A stretch of 64,000 nt of DNA from Pseudobacteriovorax antillogorgiicola (GCF_900177345.1 NZ_FWZT01000009.1:1-64000), one strand, 5' to 3'. Shown: positions 41,936 to 51,901, counted from the first letter of the stretch. A program made the numbers and translations. The notes: generated by a model not told the origin, from the letters alone.

Positions 41936-44900
41936 TGAAGGCTCTGATCCATTTCTTTCTCAAAAACCATAAATTCACCGTTATTATCATGGTGATGATC
42001 ACGATGATTGGCCTTCGTGGCATTTTAAGTCTTAACAGCGAGTCTTACCCCACTGTTGATCTTGGGGTTGCCATTGTGGTGACACCCTATCCAGGGGCAG
42101 CACCAGAAGATGTCGAGGCCGATGTTACCAAACCTATAGAAGAAGAAGTCCGCAAGGTAAGGGGCCTTAAGGAAGTTAAATCTGTTAGCCAGATTGGGCT
42201 AAGCCGGATCGTGATCAAGGCAGATATTGATAACTATGATGTGGCAACGGTGATGGATGACATTGAGAGTGCTGTAAAAAGCGTCTCAGACCTTCCTCCC
42301 GGTATACCTGCACCAAAGTATGTTGAAGTCAAATCTGAAGAATTTCCTGCCCTAGAAATCGGTGTTGTGGGCGATAACCAGAACCGCAAGCGTGATCGTT
42401 TTGCGGATTATTTGAAAGAGGCCGTTGAGGATCTAAAAGGTGTCTTGAAGGTAGAGCTTAATGGCTATCGAGAACGAGAGTTTTCAATCTACCTTAACCA
42501 ACGCAAGCTGAACAAGTTTCATGTGGGTGCTGACGAAGTCATTCAAACCTTGAGTGCTCGAAACTTGAGTATTCCTGCGGGAGACTTGGTCGGTGACAAG
42601 GAGCAGCTTCTTGTCAGGCTAGATGGCAAAACTGATAATGTCGATGAGCTACTAGCGACCCCCATTCGAACCAATTACTCTGGGAAGCAGGTGCTCCTGG
42701 GGGACGTTGCTGAAGTCTATGATGGGCAGGAGGATGCGGTGCGCTTGACTTCAGTCAATGGTCAAGCAGCAACCTTACTAGTTGTCACCAAGCGCGGCGG
42801 AGCTGACACCATTGCTCTTGTTGGACATATCGAGGAGCTTCTTGAGTCGGTTGCAGTCCCTGAGGGTCTAGAGGTTAAAGTTTACTTTAATGAGGCTGAG
42901 AAAGTTAAGAACCGGACTGAAGTTCTCATCTCAAATGCCTATATTGGTTTAGCCCTAGTTATTGTCTTTATGTTGATTTTCCTGCCAGGAAAAGTGGGTA
43001 TCGTAGCATCCTTATCCCTACCGCTGGCACTTATCGCGACCTTTGGTGTTATGCCGATCCTGGAGATGAACCTTAACGTCATTACCATCTGTGCACTTGT
43101 CATCGCGCTCGGCATGCTAGTTGATAACTCCGTAGTCATTGCAGAAAACTATGTGAGGCTCAGGGAGGATGGGCTTGAGTCCCACGCTGCGGCATTGAAG
43201 GCTGCTCATCAGTTTTGGCTACCGATCACCTGTACAGCTATGACGACCATTGCTGGTTTTCTACCCATGTTGGTTACCAAGGGCGTGTTGGGGCAGTTTA
43301 TTCGCTATATTCCAATCATTGTGACTCTTTCTCTAATTGGCAGTTTGATAGAAAGCTTCTTTCTTTTGCCCATGCGCTTGCGGGCTGTAGACTCGAAGCC
43401 AGCCAAGAAAAACAAGGACTCTGATTGGTTTAAAATCATGGTGAAGAAGTTTGAGTCCTTCATGGATGTCATGATCCGCAAACGGTATCTGGTGGCAATC
43501 GGTTTTAGCTTTGTTCTCTTCGGCTCTGGTTACCTGCTATTCGGAGTGAACAAGTTTATTCTCTTTCCCTCAGAACAAACAGAGATCTATACGGCTCGTT
43601 TCGAGATGAAAAAAGGCACCACTCTTGAAGCCAGCCAGAAGGCGTCAGAACGCCTGTCGAAGCAGATCAAAGAGGCCCTAGGTGACGATGTCGAGTATAT
43701 TGTGGCTGTTTCTGGAAAGTCTGAGCAGGATATCTCTGATCCTAAGTCAAAAGAAGGTGACAACGTCGGTATCCTAAAAATTTATGTCACCCAAGAAGCA
43801 TCTTTTTCTCTTTACTACACTGATGCACTAGAAAAGATGAGAGCCATCGATACTAGCTATCTCGATTCGGTTACCTATAATACCGTGATTAATGGGCCGC
43901 CTGTTGGAGCTCCTGTAAACTTAACTCTTCGTTCTCATAACTCAGAGCAGCTCCAGGCCTTGAGCTATAAACTGCTGGAAAAAGTGAAAAAGCTGGACGG
44001 AGTCGAAAATCCTGAAATCAACGACACCTATGGGGACGACGAGGTGGAAGTGCTTTTGAATCATTCAAAAATACAGAGACTAGGGCTCAGTGTTGGGCAG
44101 ATTGGGTCTACCATTAAGGATCTCCTCGATGGGCGTGTTATTTCTGAGCTTAACTTGAAAAACAAAAAGTTCAATATTCGCCTTCGCCTTCGAGATTCTG
44201 ATAAGAGTTCGATTCGGAATCTGGAAAACATCAAGATTATGGATCGTCGAGGCAATTTAATCAGACTTTCTAATCTTGCTCAATTAAAGAAAAAGAGTGG
44301 CTCTCTTGTGATCAAGCGCTATGACTATCAACGATCGAAAACCCTAACAGCGGATATCGATGCAGCTCTCACCACCAGTGGTGAAGCAAACAAGCGGGCT
44401 ATTGCTATATTCCAAGAGTTAAATCAAAAATATCCCGAAGTGAGTCTTGCCATTGGTGGCGAGGAAGAAAGCACCCGAGAATCCATGCAGAGTTTAGCCC
44501 AAGCCCTAGGTCTTGCGATTCTGGGGATTTTTGGGGTCTTGGTGTTCCTTTTCAGCTCTTATCTAAGGCCATTGATTATCATGTCCACCATCCCATTAGG
44601 GATTACTGGCGTTTCAATCGCTTTTCTAATCCATGATAAGCCCGTAAGCTTTCTGGCAATGATTGGCATCATTGGTTTGGCAGGGATAATCGTAAACTCG
44701 GGTATTGTTCTTATCAGCTTTATTGACGAGCTGCGGGATGAAAGTGGAGAGCGACTCCATGATGTACTAGTTAAGGCCAGTGGGCTACGCCTAAAGGCAG
44801 TCATGGTGACATCTTTAACCACAATCAGTGGGCTCCTGCCGACAGCTTATGGCTGGGGTGGGGCAGATCTCATCTTAATGCCAATGACCTTGGCCATGGC

Positions 44901-45003
44901 TTGGGGCTTGGTGACTGGCACTATTCTTACTCTTATCTGGGTTCCCTGCGCCTACGCTTTGTTAGAAGACTTTACTGCGCTATTCAAGCGTGCCTTGCGA
45001 TAA
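41932..45003 (+). CDS. RND efflux transporter (HAE1/AcrB type)
   Basis: A proton-driven inner-membrane pump of 1023 residues with the usual 12-helix, two-large-loop layout: TM1 near residues 15-30, then the periplasmic block TPYPGAAPEDVEADVTKPIEEE, TM2-6, and the second half after about residue 530. The TM4 relay block reads LGMLVDNSVVIAEN, one Asp where AcrB has two. Late helices include GIIGLAGIIVNSGIVLISF. Substrates cannot be predicted. ATGA overlap with the TolC-like gene; a terminator at 45147 ends the unit. Confidence 0.93.
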   Translation: MMKALIHFFLKNHKFTVIIMVMITMIGLRGILSLNSESYPTVDLGVAIVVTPYPGAAPEDVEADVTKPIEEEVRKVRGLKEVKSVSQIGLSRIVIKADIDNYDVATVMDDIESAVKSVSDLPPGIPAPKYVEVKSEEFPALEIGVVGDNQNRKRDRFADYLKEAVEDLKGVLKVELNGYREREFSIYLNQRKLNKFHVGADEVIQTLSARNLSIPAGDLVGDKEQLLVRLDGKTDNVDELLATPIRTNYSGKQVLLGDVAEVYDGQEDAVRLTSVNGQAATLLVVTKRGGADTIALVGHIEELLESVAVPEGLEVKVYFNEAEKVKNRTEVLISNAYIGLALVIVFMLIFLPGKVGIVASLSLPLALIATFGVMPILEMNLNVITICALVIALGMLVDNSVVIAENYVRLREDGLESHAAALKAAHQFWLPITCTAMTTIAGFLPMLVTKGVLGQFIRYIPIIVTLSLIGSLIESFFLLPMRLRAVDSKPAKKNKDSDWFKIMVKKFESFMDVMIRKRYLVAIGFSFVLFGSGYLLFGVNKFILFPSEQTEIYTARFEMKKGTTLEASQKASERLSKQIKEALGDDVEYIVAVSGKSEQDISDPKSKEGDNVGILKIYVTQEASFSLYYTDALEKMRAIDTSYLDSVTYNTVINGPPVGAPVNLTLRSHNSEQLQALSYKLLEKVKKLDGVENPEINDTYGDDEVEVLLNHSKIQRLGLSVGQIGSTIKDLLDGRVISELNLKNKKFNIRLRLRDSDKSSIRNLENIKIMDRRGNLIRLSNLAQLKKKSGSLVIKRYDYQRSKTLTADIDAALTTSGEANKRAIAIFQELNQKYPEVSLAIGGEEESTRESMQSLAQALGLAILGIFGVLVFLFSSYLRPLIIMSTIPLGITGVSIAFLIHDKPVSFLAMIGIIGLAGIIVNSGIVLISFIDELRDESGERLHDVLVKASGLRLKAVMVTSLTTISGLLPTAYGWGGADLILMPMTLAMAWGLVTGTILTLIWVPCAYALLEDFTALFKRALR

Positions 45004-45146
45004 TATCCTTCCATCTCGATTCTCCAGAGTCCTGCGAAAAGGCCAGACCGTGCAGGATTGCGGGTTCCCATGGCAATGAGCTTCCCCTAGAATGATGATG
45101 AGTCTTGAGGCTCCAGATTGGAATATGAAGAATAGCAAATGATCAG

Positions 45147-45178
45147 GCCATCCGAAGCGAAATCGGATGCCGTTTTTT
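45147..45178 (+). terminator. Rho-independent terminator after the efflux operon
   Basis: CATCCGA, loop AGCGAAA, TCGGATG, then CCG and six T. It lies about 145 bases after the RND stop and ends just 13 bases before the NagD-like start, so it must act before that gene's own ribosome site. Confidence 0.85.
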
Positions 45179-45191
45179 GAGTGAGGTTATG

Positions 45192-45989
45192 ATGAACAAA
45201 GGTTTTCTTATAGATATGGATGGTGTGGTCTACCGGGGTAGTGAACTCATTGCTGGTGCAGTGGAATTCATAGATCGCCTTGTGGAGCGTAAGATTCCCT
45301 TTATGTTTCTTACCAATAATAGCCAGCGTACTCCTATTGATATAGCGACACGCCTGCAGCGACTCGGATTTAAGGTGAGTGCTGAGCATGTCTACACAAG
45401 TGCCATGGCGACAGCATCCTACCTTGCCCATCAAAACCCTCAAGGCACTGCCTATGTGATTGGCGAAGGTGGGTTACTGACTGCTCTCAATGGCGAGGGC
45501 TACGCTGTGGTTGATTCCAATCCAGATTATGTTGTGATCGGTGAGGGGCGAACCATGACTCTTGAAAATATGGAGAAGGCTGTACAGATGGTCGCCGATG
45601 GAGCGCGACTCATTGCTACAAATCTCGATCCGAGCTGCCCGACTCAGGATGGTGGTGTGCGCCCTGGCTGTGGCGCCTATGTCCGCACGATTGAGGAGGC
45701 GACGGGATTCAAAGCCTTTAGTCCTGGCAAGCCTAGCCCCGTGATCTTCCGTGAGGCCCGTAAGCAACTGGATCTGCGATCTGGGGAAACCATTATGATA
45801 GGCGATACGATGGAAACTGATATCCTCGGTGCGGTGCAATTAGGGTATACCGGGATCTTGGTCCTTAGTGGGGGGACTCAAGAGATGGACCTTCGAAAGT
45901 TTGCCTACAAGCCAGACTACGTAGTTCAGTCTGTAGCGAATATCGATGATAAAATGCTTGAGGTACTTCTTTCTGACGATAAAGATTAA
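45192..45989 (+). CDS. nagD: HAD-family phosphatase, NagD type
   Basis: A 265-residue cytoplasmic phosphatase. HAD motifs are LIDMDGVVYRG (nucleophile Asp8, Asp10), LTNNSQRT (motif II), GKPSPVIF (motif III Lys) and IGDTMETDILG (motif IV). The type II cap and overall length match NagD/PGP phosphatases acting on nucleotides or small phospho-metabolites. The ATG at 45192 has GAGG five bases upstream; the preceding ATG is too close to it. The terminator directly upstream implies either read-through or a promoter close to it. Confidence 0.92.
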   Translation: MNKGFLIDMDGVVYRGSELIAGAVEFIDRLVERKIPFMFLTNNSQRTPIDIATRLQRLGFKVSAEHVYTSAMATASYLAHQNPQGTAYVIGEGGLLTALNGEGYAVVDSNPDYVVIGEGRTMTLENMEKAVQMVADGARLIATNLDPSCPTQDGGVRPGCGAYVRTIEEATGFKAFSPGKPSPVIFREARKQLDLRSGETIMIGDTMETDILGAVQLGYTGILVLSGGTQEMDLRKFAYKPDYVVQSVANIDDKMLEVLLSDDKD

Positions 45990-46023
45990 TTTCCTTGGCA
46001 ATAATTTATGGGAAAATTTATAT

Positions 46024-46038
46024 TCTGTGAATCACAGA
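46024..46038. promoter_or_regulatory. 15-bp perfect inverted repeat
   Basis: TCTGTGA-A-TCACAGA, 35 bases after the nagD stop and about 240 bases before phoD. The half-sites resemble CRP/FNR halves but with a one-base spacer in place of six, so another dimeric regulator is more likely. The rest of the 45990-46275 gap holds nothing recognisable. Confidence 0.45.
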
Positions 46039-46275
46039 CTATAAGAGTTTTTAAGATCTATTATGGGACTTGATTCCCAACTATAAACCGGCTATAGCAC
46101 TCGAAGCATTCAATAGAAGACATACTACGAGGCTGTCTGAAGAGTTTAAGATCAAGGCTAAATGACGATACCAGGCGGATTTTGGATGTTCCAAATGAAG
46201 TCTTCGATCGAGGTACAGCGCGGAGATTGGATCTAAAAGGCAGCCTCTAAGCCCATTCGAGAAGGAGCCAAGCCA

Positions 46276-47988
46276 ATGTCGGTTTTTAACACCCGCCGTG
46301 ATTTTTTTAAGCTTTCAGCCCTGGGATTCGGTGCCGCCGTTTTCGCATCAGGGATCTCTGCTTGCGATGATGTTTTGGATGACGGAATCCGATTTAAGGA
46401 TGGGGTTGCTAGTGGCGACCCACTTGCCGATCGTGTCATTCTCTGGACTCGCGTAACTCCTGATGATCCTGCAACGGCCGAAGCCTATACGGTTGCTTTT
46501 GAAGTGGCTACTGATCAAAACTTTCAGAATATTGTTGTAGCTGGTGTTTTCGATACCAATAGAGATCGTGATTATACTGTTAAAGTTGATGTCGGTGGGC
46601 TATCACCAGCGACAAGTTACTTTTATCGATTCCGAAGTAGCGATACCTTGTCTCCCGCTGGACGAACTAAAACCCTTCCAGTTGGCAGTGTGAGCCAGGT
46701 GAAACTTGCAGCAGTATCTTGTAGTAACTATCCTGCTGGACGATTCTATGTGTATCGTGAACTTGCAAAACAGGATGATCTAGATGCCATCTTGCATCTC
46801 GGTGACTATATCTACGAGTACCAACGAGGTGGCTACGCTTCTGAGAATGCACCTGAACTAGGGAGAGAGTCACAGCCTGAGCTTGAGCTGCTAAAGTTAG
46901 ACGATTATCGCCAACGTTACCAGCAATATCGCAGTGATCGGGATCTCCAGGCGGTGCATCAAGCTCATCCCTTCATCGTTGTTTGGGATGATCATGAAGT
47001 TGCCAACGATGCCTGGCGAAACGGTGCAGAAAATCATCAAGAGGACGAAGGCGAGTTCTCAGTTCGAAAGCTGGCGGCCCTACAAGCCTATGCTGAGTGG
47101 ATGCCGATTCGTCCTGCATCAGCAGAAGATAACGAGACGATCTACCGCTCCTTCGCGTTTGGTAACCTTGTCGACCTTCATATGCTTGATACCCGCATCA
47201 TCGGTCGTGATGAGCCCCTGGAATATGGAAACTTTGTGGGAGAGGAAGGCTTAGACTTTGCTGCAGCACTACAAGCGATCGCAGATCCTGAGCGAACCCT
47301 TCTCGGTGCTGAGCAACGGGATTGGTTGCTGGGCAAGTTAAAGCGTAACAAGGCGACCTGGCAGGTATTAGGGCAGCAAGTCCTCATGGGGCGGATGTAT
47401 CTACCTGGAGCGGTAGCAACCCAGCAGATCAGCATTGCTGACTTTGCGCGACTAGCGACCCTAGCCCAACGAGCTGCTGCTGGAGACACTCTTACCGCAG
47501 AGGAGCTAAAGTTTCTGCAAGACAATCAGGCCTTGCTTGCGATTCCCAGACTTCCTTACAACCTTGATGCTTGGGATGCCTTTGATGCCGAGCGGCAACT
47601 GATCTTGAATACAGCAAAAGAGTCAGGCGCTAACCTTATCGTTCTTGCAGGTGACACCCATAATGCTTGGGCAAATCAGCTGAAGAGTCTAGAGGGTGAC
47701 CTATGCGGCATGGAGTTTGCGACCTCTTCTGTGACGTCACCTGGCTTGGAGTCTTATCTAGGAATTCCAGATGCAGCCATTCCTCAAACAGAAGCCCAAT
47801 TGGTAGCATTGGTTGAAGGACTACAATATTGCAACAGCAAGGATCGAGGCTTTCTAACACTTACCTTTAGCCCGGAAAAGGTGAGTGCTCGCTTTAGCTT
47901 TGTCAGTTCTATCTTGGATAGCGACTACACCTTATTGAGCGATAGAGAGTTTGTTACTGATTTAGATGCAGTCGGTTCTAAGAGCTAG
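46276..47988 (+). CDS. phoD: Tat-exported PhoD alkaline phosphatase
   Basis: A 570-residue phosphatase/phosphodiesterase. The N-terminus carries a twin-arginine signal (NTRRDFFKLSALGFGAAVFA) ending at GISAC. An N-terminal Ig-like domain is followed by the PhoD catalytic domain: AVSCSNYPAG, LHLGDYIYEYQ, VWDDHEVANDAW, LDTRIIGR and LAGDTHNAW provide the metal ligands. PhoD enzymes use iron and calcium and release phosphate from mono- and diesters. AAGGAG lies eight bases before the ATG. Its stop is three bases from the convergent gene's stop. Confidence 0.95.
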   Translation: MSVFNTRRDFFKLSALGFGAAVFASGISACDDVLDDGIRFKDGVASGDPLADRVILWTRVTPDDPATAEAYTVAFEVATDQNFQNIVVAGVFDTNRDRDYTVKVDVGGLSPATSYFYRFRSSDTLSPAGRTKTLPVGSVSQVKLAAVSCSNYPAGRFYVYRELAKQDDLDAILHLGDYIYEYQRGGYASENAPELGRESQPELELLKLDDYRQRYQQYRSDRDLQAVHQAHPFIVVWDDHEVANDAWRNGAENHQEDEGEFSVRKLAALQAYAEWMPIRPASAEDNETIYRSFAFGNLVDLHMLDTRIIGRDEPLEYGNFVGEEGLDFAAALQAIADPERTLLGAEQRDWLLGKLKRNKATWQVLGQQVLMGRMYLPGAVATQQISIADFARLATLAQRAAAGDTLTAEELKFLQDNQALLAIPRLPYNLDAWDAFDAERQLILNTAKESGANLIVLAGDTHNAWANQLKSLEGDLCGMEFATSSVTSPGLESYLGIPDAAIPQTEAQLVALVEGLQYCNSKDRGFLTLTFSPEKVSARFSFVSSILDSDYTLLSDREFVTDLDAVGSKS

Positions 47989-47990
47989 AT

Positions 47991-49460
47991 CTAGGCTAGA
48001 CCTTGATTGCCGTCGTCCTCGTTGAGGTTCCCGTTGCGGGGGCGACGACGATCTTGCATGGGCTGCTGGAGCGACTCTTGCTCTAGGCGCTGCTTTTCCG
48101 CCTGATTGAGAATCGCTACCAACTGATCTGCCACGGCACGCTTGAATAAAAATTCAAAGTGGGCGTAGCGATGCATAGGGATAAGCTTGACATTGCTAGG
48201 GTGATGAAAGACTCCTGCAGTGCCGGTAGCAACTCCATCGCGATCCGAATAAATATTGTATATAGTTAGCTTGTCTTGTGGTGGACTTTCATGAAGCTCT
48301 CTTAAGAACCTTGAACCTGGCCGCATCTGCCAAACGTCTTTCCAGAAAAACCCTAGTGGGGTAAACAGAGCGAGATAGGTGAGGCGACTGCCTTTAAATG
48401 GAGTACCCATAGTGATCACATGATCGCAGTACTTGTGCCCTCCCATACGTAGAATCCACCATAATGCAACTAAACCGCCTTTTGAGTGACTGACGATATA
48501 TATCTTATTAAAGCCGTGGCGCTGAATCTGGCGCCGAATCTTACGATCGATGAAATCGGCTGTTTCTTCGATTCCACGGGTGAAAAAGGTACCTAAAACA
48601 CCGCCAAGATTGAAGGTCATCACCTGGTAGCCGCGAACATTCATCAGGCGCTCCATGACTCCAAGGGTTCGCCGCGATGAAAAGAAGCCGTAAAGAATTA
48701 TCACCGGTGGCTTTTGATTGGTGAATACCTGCTTTTTCTTGATCTCGTTGTTGACTTGAACTTCATAGAAAACTTCATAATAGACCCGCTTTAACTGATG
48801 CCAAAGACTAGTTCCTCGCCGTCGGTATACATATTCATAGCCAAGAAGAGGCAGCGAGGTGATCAAACTAAAAGCGAGGATTTGCAAAAAGCCATTGCCG
48901 ATAGCTTGGTTGCTTGGGCTGGCTAGATTGCTGAACAACCATACTTCGGGAATGATTCCGAGAAAAGAGAACATCACCAAGCGACTGGCGTGGAAGTTTG
49001 CAGCGCCAAATAAAAAGGACATGAGGTCGAAAGGGAATAACGGTACCCAGCGGGTGATAAATATAAGCTTGAAATCCTGAGACCTTATGAGACTCCAGGT
49101 GCTAGGAAGATTGGTCATTAGCCAAGGCCGAACTAGCTTCTTGCCGAGGTAATATCCAGGCAGGTAAAAAACAAGAGCTGATAGCGCGGTGGCAGCAGCA
49201 GTGAGCAGGGTTGCTAGTAGCGGCCCAAAATTGCTGCCCCCAATCATCGCTGGCACCATAATCGGGGTAAAAAAGAATGGTCGTAACAAGGCCAGGATCA
49301 GAAACCTATGAGGTGAATAGTTTTGATCGCCCATACAGCCTCGCATCGACCCGTCACAGGTAATCGATATAAAGCTAGTCCCTAAGACGATCATCAAGGT
49401 GATGACGATAACTTCGATCACCAATACTGTCTTAAATTGTCGACCAGTTATTTTCGGCAT
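47991..49460 (-). CDS. VTT (DedA/TVP38-like) membrane domain fused to an alpha/beta hydrolase
   Basis: A 489-residue fusion. Residues about 50-215 form a VTT/SNARE-associated membrane domain with the family motif near 137-153 (RWVPLFPFDLMSFLFGA). From about 250 on, a lipase-type hydrolase follows: PPVIILYGFFSSRR, nucleophile Ser326 in IVSHSKGGL, a likely Asp in IYSDRDGVA and His in MHRYAHFEF. VTT proteins include lipid scramblases; the hydrolase part resembles lipases or PGAP1-like acyl-hydrolases. The fusion implies membrane-lipid remodelling. Start MPKITG has a weak ribosome site. Confidence 0.82.
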   Translation of the reverse strand: MPKITGRQFKTVLVIEVIVITLMIVLGTSFISITCDGSMRGCMGDQNYSPHRFLILALLRPFFFTPIMVPAMIGGSNFGPLLATLLTAAATALSALVFYLPGYYLGKKLVRPWLMTNLPSTWSLIRSQDFKLIFITRWVPLFPFDLMSFLFGAANFHASRLVMFSFLGIIPEVWLFSNLASPSNQAIGNGFLQILAFSLITSLPLLGYEYVYRRRGTSLWHQLKRVYYEVFYEVQVNNEIKKKQVFTNQKPPVIILYGFFSSRRTLGVMERLMNVRGYQVMTFNLGGVLGTFFTRGIEETADFIDRKIRRQIQRHGFNKIYIVSHSKGGLVALWWILRMGGHKYCDHVITMGTPFKGSRLTYLALFTPLGFFWKDVWQMRPGSRFLRELHESPPQDKLTIYNIYSDRDGVATGTAGVFHHPSNVKLIPMHRYAHFEFLFKRAVADQLVAILNQAEKQRLEQESLQQPMQDRRRPRNGNLNEDDGNQGLA

Positions 49461-49753
49461 TCTGTTCTATTCATCAATTGGAGGAACGGGAGGTCACAAT
49501 AGGGTGATCGCTTTGAAGCTCGCACCACTATTTATTTTAGCTCAAGGGGTCCGAACACAGCTCGGCAAATAGTTCTGCTAATTGAACGACCGAGTTCAAG
49601 TTCGGGTTAATCAGATGTTCAGCCCCCTGGAGACAGTGTCAATTCTTTGACGAAAACTTATTGATAAATCACTGAATTTACGTTGCCACAAAATGGTACA
49701 TTCGTTGCTTTACTAAAGGTAAAGCTTTAAGCCTACACACCTGGAGTGATTAA

Positions 49754-50005
49754 ATGTTGAAATTCTTGTTGCCGGTACTAATGGGATTGTTTTCTGTGTC
49801 GTGTATATCCACACCTGAAGAGGTCATCTACGAATATGAAGGTGAAGAATCTTTCAGCGAGGAAGATTTGGATAAAAAACTTCAGCTTGATATTGCCTCG
49901 TGCAATCAGGCAGGCTTACAAACACGGGATGATCTCTTATTGCAAGAGAAAAATCATCAGCGATGTATGTATCAGCTGGGTTGGAAGGCGAAGTACTTGT
50001 TTTAG
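49754..50005 (+). CDS. Small lipoprotein of unknown function
   Basis: An 83-residue lipoprotein (lipid Cys17, FSVSC). The mature part is acidic at first (YEYEGEESFSEEDLD), then has two cysteines (IASCNQAG, HQRCMYQLGW) that could form a disulfide. GGAG lies seven bases before the ATG. The preceding 49461-49753 gap shows no gene. It is convergent with aspS. Family not recognised. Confidence 0.72.
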   Translation: MLKFLLPVLMGLFSVSCISTPEEVIYEYEGEESFSEEDLDKKLQLDIASCNQAGLQTRDDLLLQEKNHQRCMYQLGWKAKYLF

Positions 50006-50025
50006 TACTCCCGCCTCTGGCATCC

Positions 50026-51780
50026 TTAATCTGGCTTTTTAAACTTGATTTGAAGCTCCTCAAGCTGATCTGGAGAGGCTTCTGCTGGTGATCCATCAAG
50101 AGGGAAGATACCCTGGTTGTTACAGGGGTAGGCTATCACTTCACGAATGCTATCTTCGCCACAGAGAAGCGCGACGAGCCGATCAAACCCCACTGCACTA
50201 CCACCATGGGGAGGTGCTCCGTATTTGAAAGCATTCATCAAAAAGCCAAACTTGCCTTCGGACTCCTCGCGAGGCATCTCAACGATATCTAAAACCTTCT
50301 GCTGCAGTTCTGGAGTATTAATCCGGATACTGCCAGACAACAGCTCGACACCATTCAGCACCAAGTCATAGAGTTTTCCGCGCACCTTACTAGGGTCGCT
50401 GTCGAGGTATTGCATGTCTTCGTCTTTGGGGTGAGTGAATAGGTGGTGCATCGCGATCCACTTTCCGCTCTCATCATCCTGCTCAAAAAGTGGGAAATCA
50501 TTCACCCAAAGGAACTTATACTCACTATGATCGATGAGATCGAGCTTCTTACCCAACTCCAACCGAACTGCAGAAAGAGCTGCACAAGCGACCTTATAGC
50601 TATCCGCAACGAACAGGATGAGAGTACCTTCCTTGACATCGTCTAGGCTCATCAAAGTATCTTTGAGCGGGGCTAAAAATTTCCCTACACCACCAGATAA
50701 TTCGCCGTCTTTAACTCTTGTCCAAGCGAGGCCTTTAGCGCCATAAATCTTCGCCTTATCAAGCAAGGTTGTGTCGATATCCTTGCGCGACACCTGGGAG
50801 CCTTCTTCAATGACGATGCAGCGAACGGATTCAGCTTCAGCGAAAACTTTGAAGTCAGTTTGCTTGGCTTGCTCCGTGATGGTCTTTAGCTCCATTGCAA
50901 AGCGCATATCAGGCTTATCGTTCCCAAAGCGCTCCATAGCTTCGGCATAAGGCATGGCTAGGAACTTATCCTCCAGCTCGACACCTTTTACGTCTTTAAA
51001 GATTCGTTTCATCATGGTTTCAACGGCATGATGCACATCTTCCTGATCGACAAAGCTCATCTCCATATCGATCTGGGTGTGGACAGGCACGCGATCTGCC
51101 CGCAAGTCTTCGTCCCTAAAAGCCGGAGCAAACTGAAAATAGCGATCCATACCTGAGATCATTAGCATCTGCTTGTAGAGTTGAGGGCTCTGTGGCAAGG
51201 CATAGAACTTTCCTGGGTGTAGCCGTGAAGGCACCACGAAGTCTCTGGCGCCCTCAGGTGTGGAGCGGATCAGCAAAGGAGTTTCAATTTCTAAGAAGCC
51301 CATCTCGCAGAGAGCATCCCGAGCTGCTTGCAAAGTCTTGTGTCGGGTTTGCATATTTTTCTGCATCCGCGACCGCCGTAGGTCAAGGTAGCGATATTTG
51401 AGCCGCAAGTCGTCTGAGACGTTGATATCGTCGCGAACCTGCACGGGGAGCACTTCCGAGGTATTGAGGACTTTGACTGTCTCAATGACAATTTCTACAG
51501 CTCCAGTTGAGAGTTCACTGTTGATATCCTTAGCGTTGCGCTTTCGCACTGCACCAGTGACTTGGACGCAGTATTCGTTAGCCAAACTTTTTAGCGAGGA
51601 CATGGTGGAATCATTGCTGTCCGAGCTTTCGTAGACGCACTGTGTCAAGCCGTAACGGTCGCGCAGATTCAGAAAGAATAGCTGACCTAAATCTCTGACG
51701 CGGTCAACCCAGCCTGCCAATGTAACCGTTTTATTAACATCTTGTTCGGTCAGCTGACCTGCCGTGTGAGTGCGTAGCAT
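50026..51780 (-). CDS. aspS: Aspartyl-tRNA synthetase
   Basis: Class II synthetase of 584 residues that charges tRNA-Asp. An OB-fold anticodon-binding domain (about 1-110: TVTLAGWVDRVRDLGQLFFL) is followed by the catalytic core: FLEIETPLLIRSTPEGARDF, FYALPQSPQLYKQ (motif 1-2 region), FRDEDLRADRVPVHTQIDMEMSF (motif 2 and Asp-binding), an inserted bacterial GAD-type domain, and GSAVGFDRLVALLCG (motif 3). This is the bacterial type. GGAG lies upstream of the ATG. Whether it is discriminating or not cannot be decided by eye. Confidence 0.97.
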   Translation of the reverse strand: MLRTHTAGQLTEQDVNKTVTLAGWVDRVRDLGQLFFLNLRDRYGLTQCVYESSDSNDSTMSSLKSLANEYCVQVTGAVRKRNAKDINSELSTGAVEIVIETVKVLNTSEVLPVQVRDDINVSDDLRLKYRYLDLRRSRMQKNMQTRHKTLQAARDALCEMGFLEIETPLLIRSTPEGARDFVVPSRLHPGKFYALPQSPQLYKQMLMISGMDRYFQFAPAFRDEDLRADRVPVHTQIDMEMSFVDQEDVHHAVETMMKRIFKDVKGVELEDKFLAMPYAEAMERFGNDKPDMRFAMELKTITEQAKQTDFKVFAEAESVRCIVIEEGSQVSRKDIDTTLLDKAKIYGAKGLAWTRVKDGELSGGVGKFLAPLKDTLMSLDDVKEGTLILFVADSYKVACAALSAVRLELGKKLDLIDHSEYKFLWVNDFPLFEQDDESGKWIAMHHLFTHPKDEDMQYLDSDPSKVRGKLYDLVLNGVELLSGSIRINTPELQQKVLDIVEMPREESEGKFGFLMNAFKYGAPPHGGSAVGFDRLVALLCGEDSIREVIAYPCNNQGIFPLDGSPAEASPDQLEELQIKFKKPD

Positions 51781-51901
51781 TGTTTTTACTCCATCCGTCG
51801 CATACTAAGTCAATATACCTAATTTTGGAGGCTGGAGTATAACCTTTGCGTCTTGGGATGTAAACTCGAACTCCCTTAAGGGATAAGACATTCCAATGGG
51901 A

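Noticed and set aside
46024-46038. CRP or FNR binding site
   Set aside because: The half-sites are similar, but the one-base spacer is incompatible with the six-base (CRP) or four-base (FNR) spacing.
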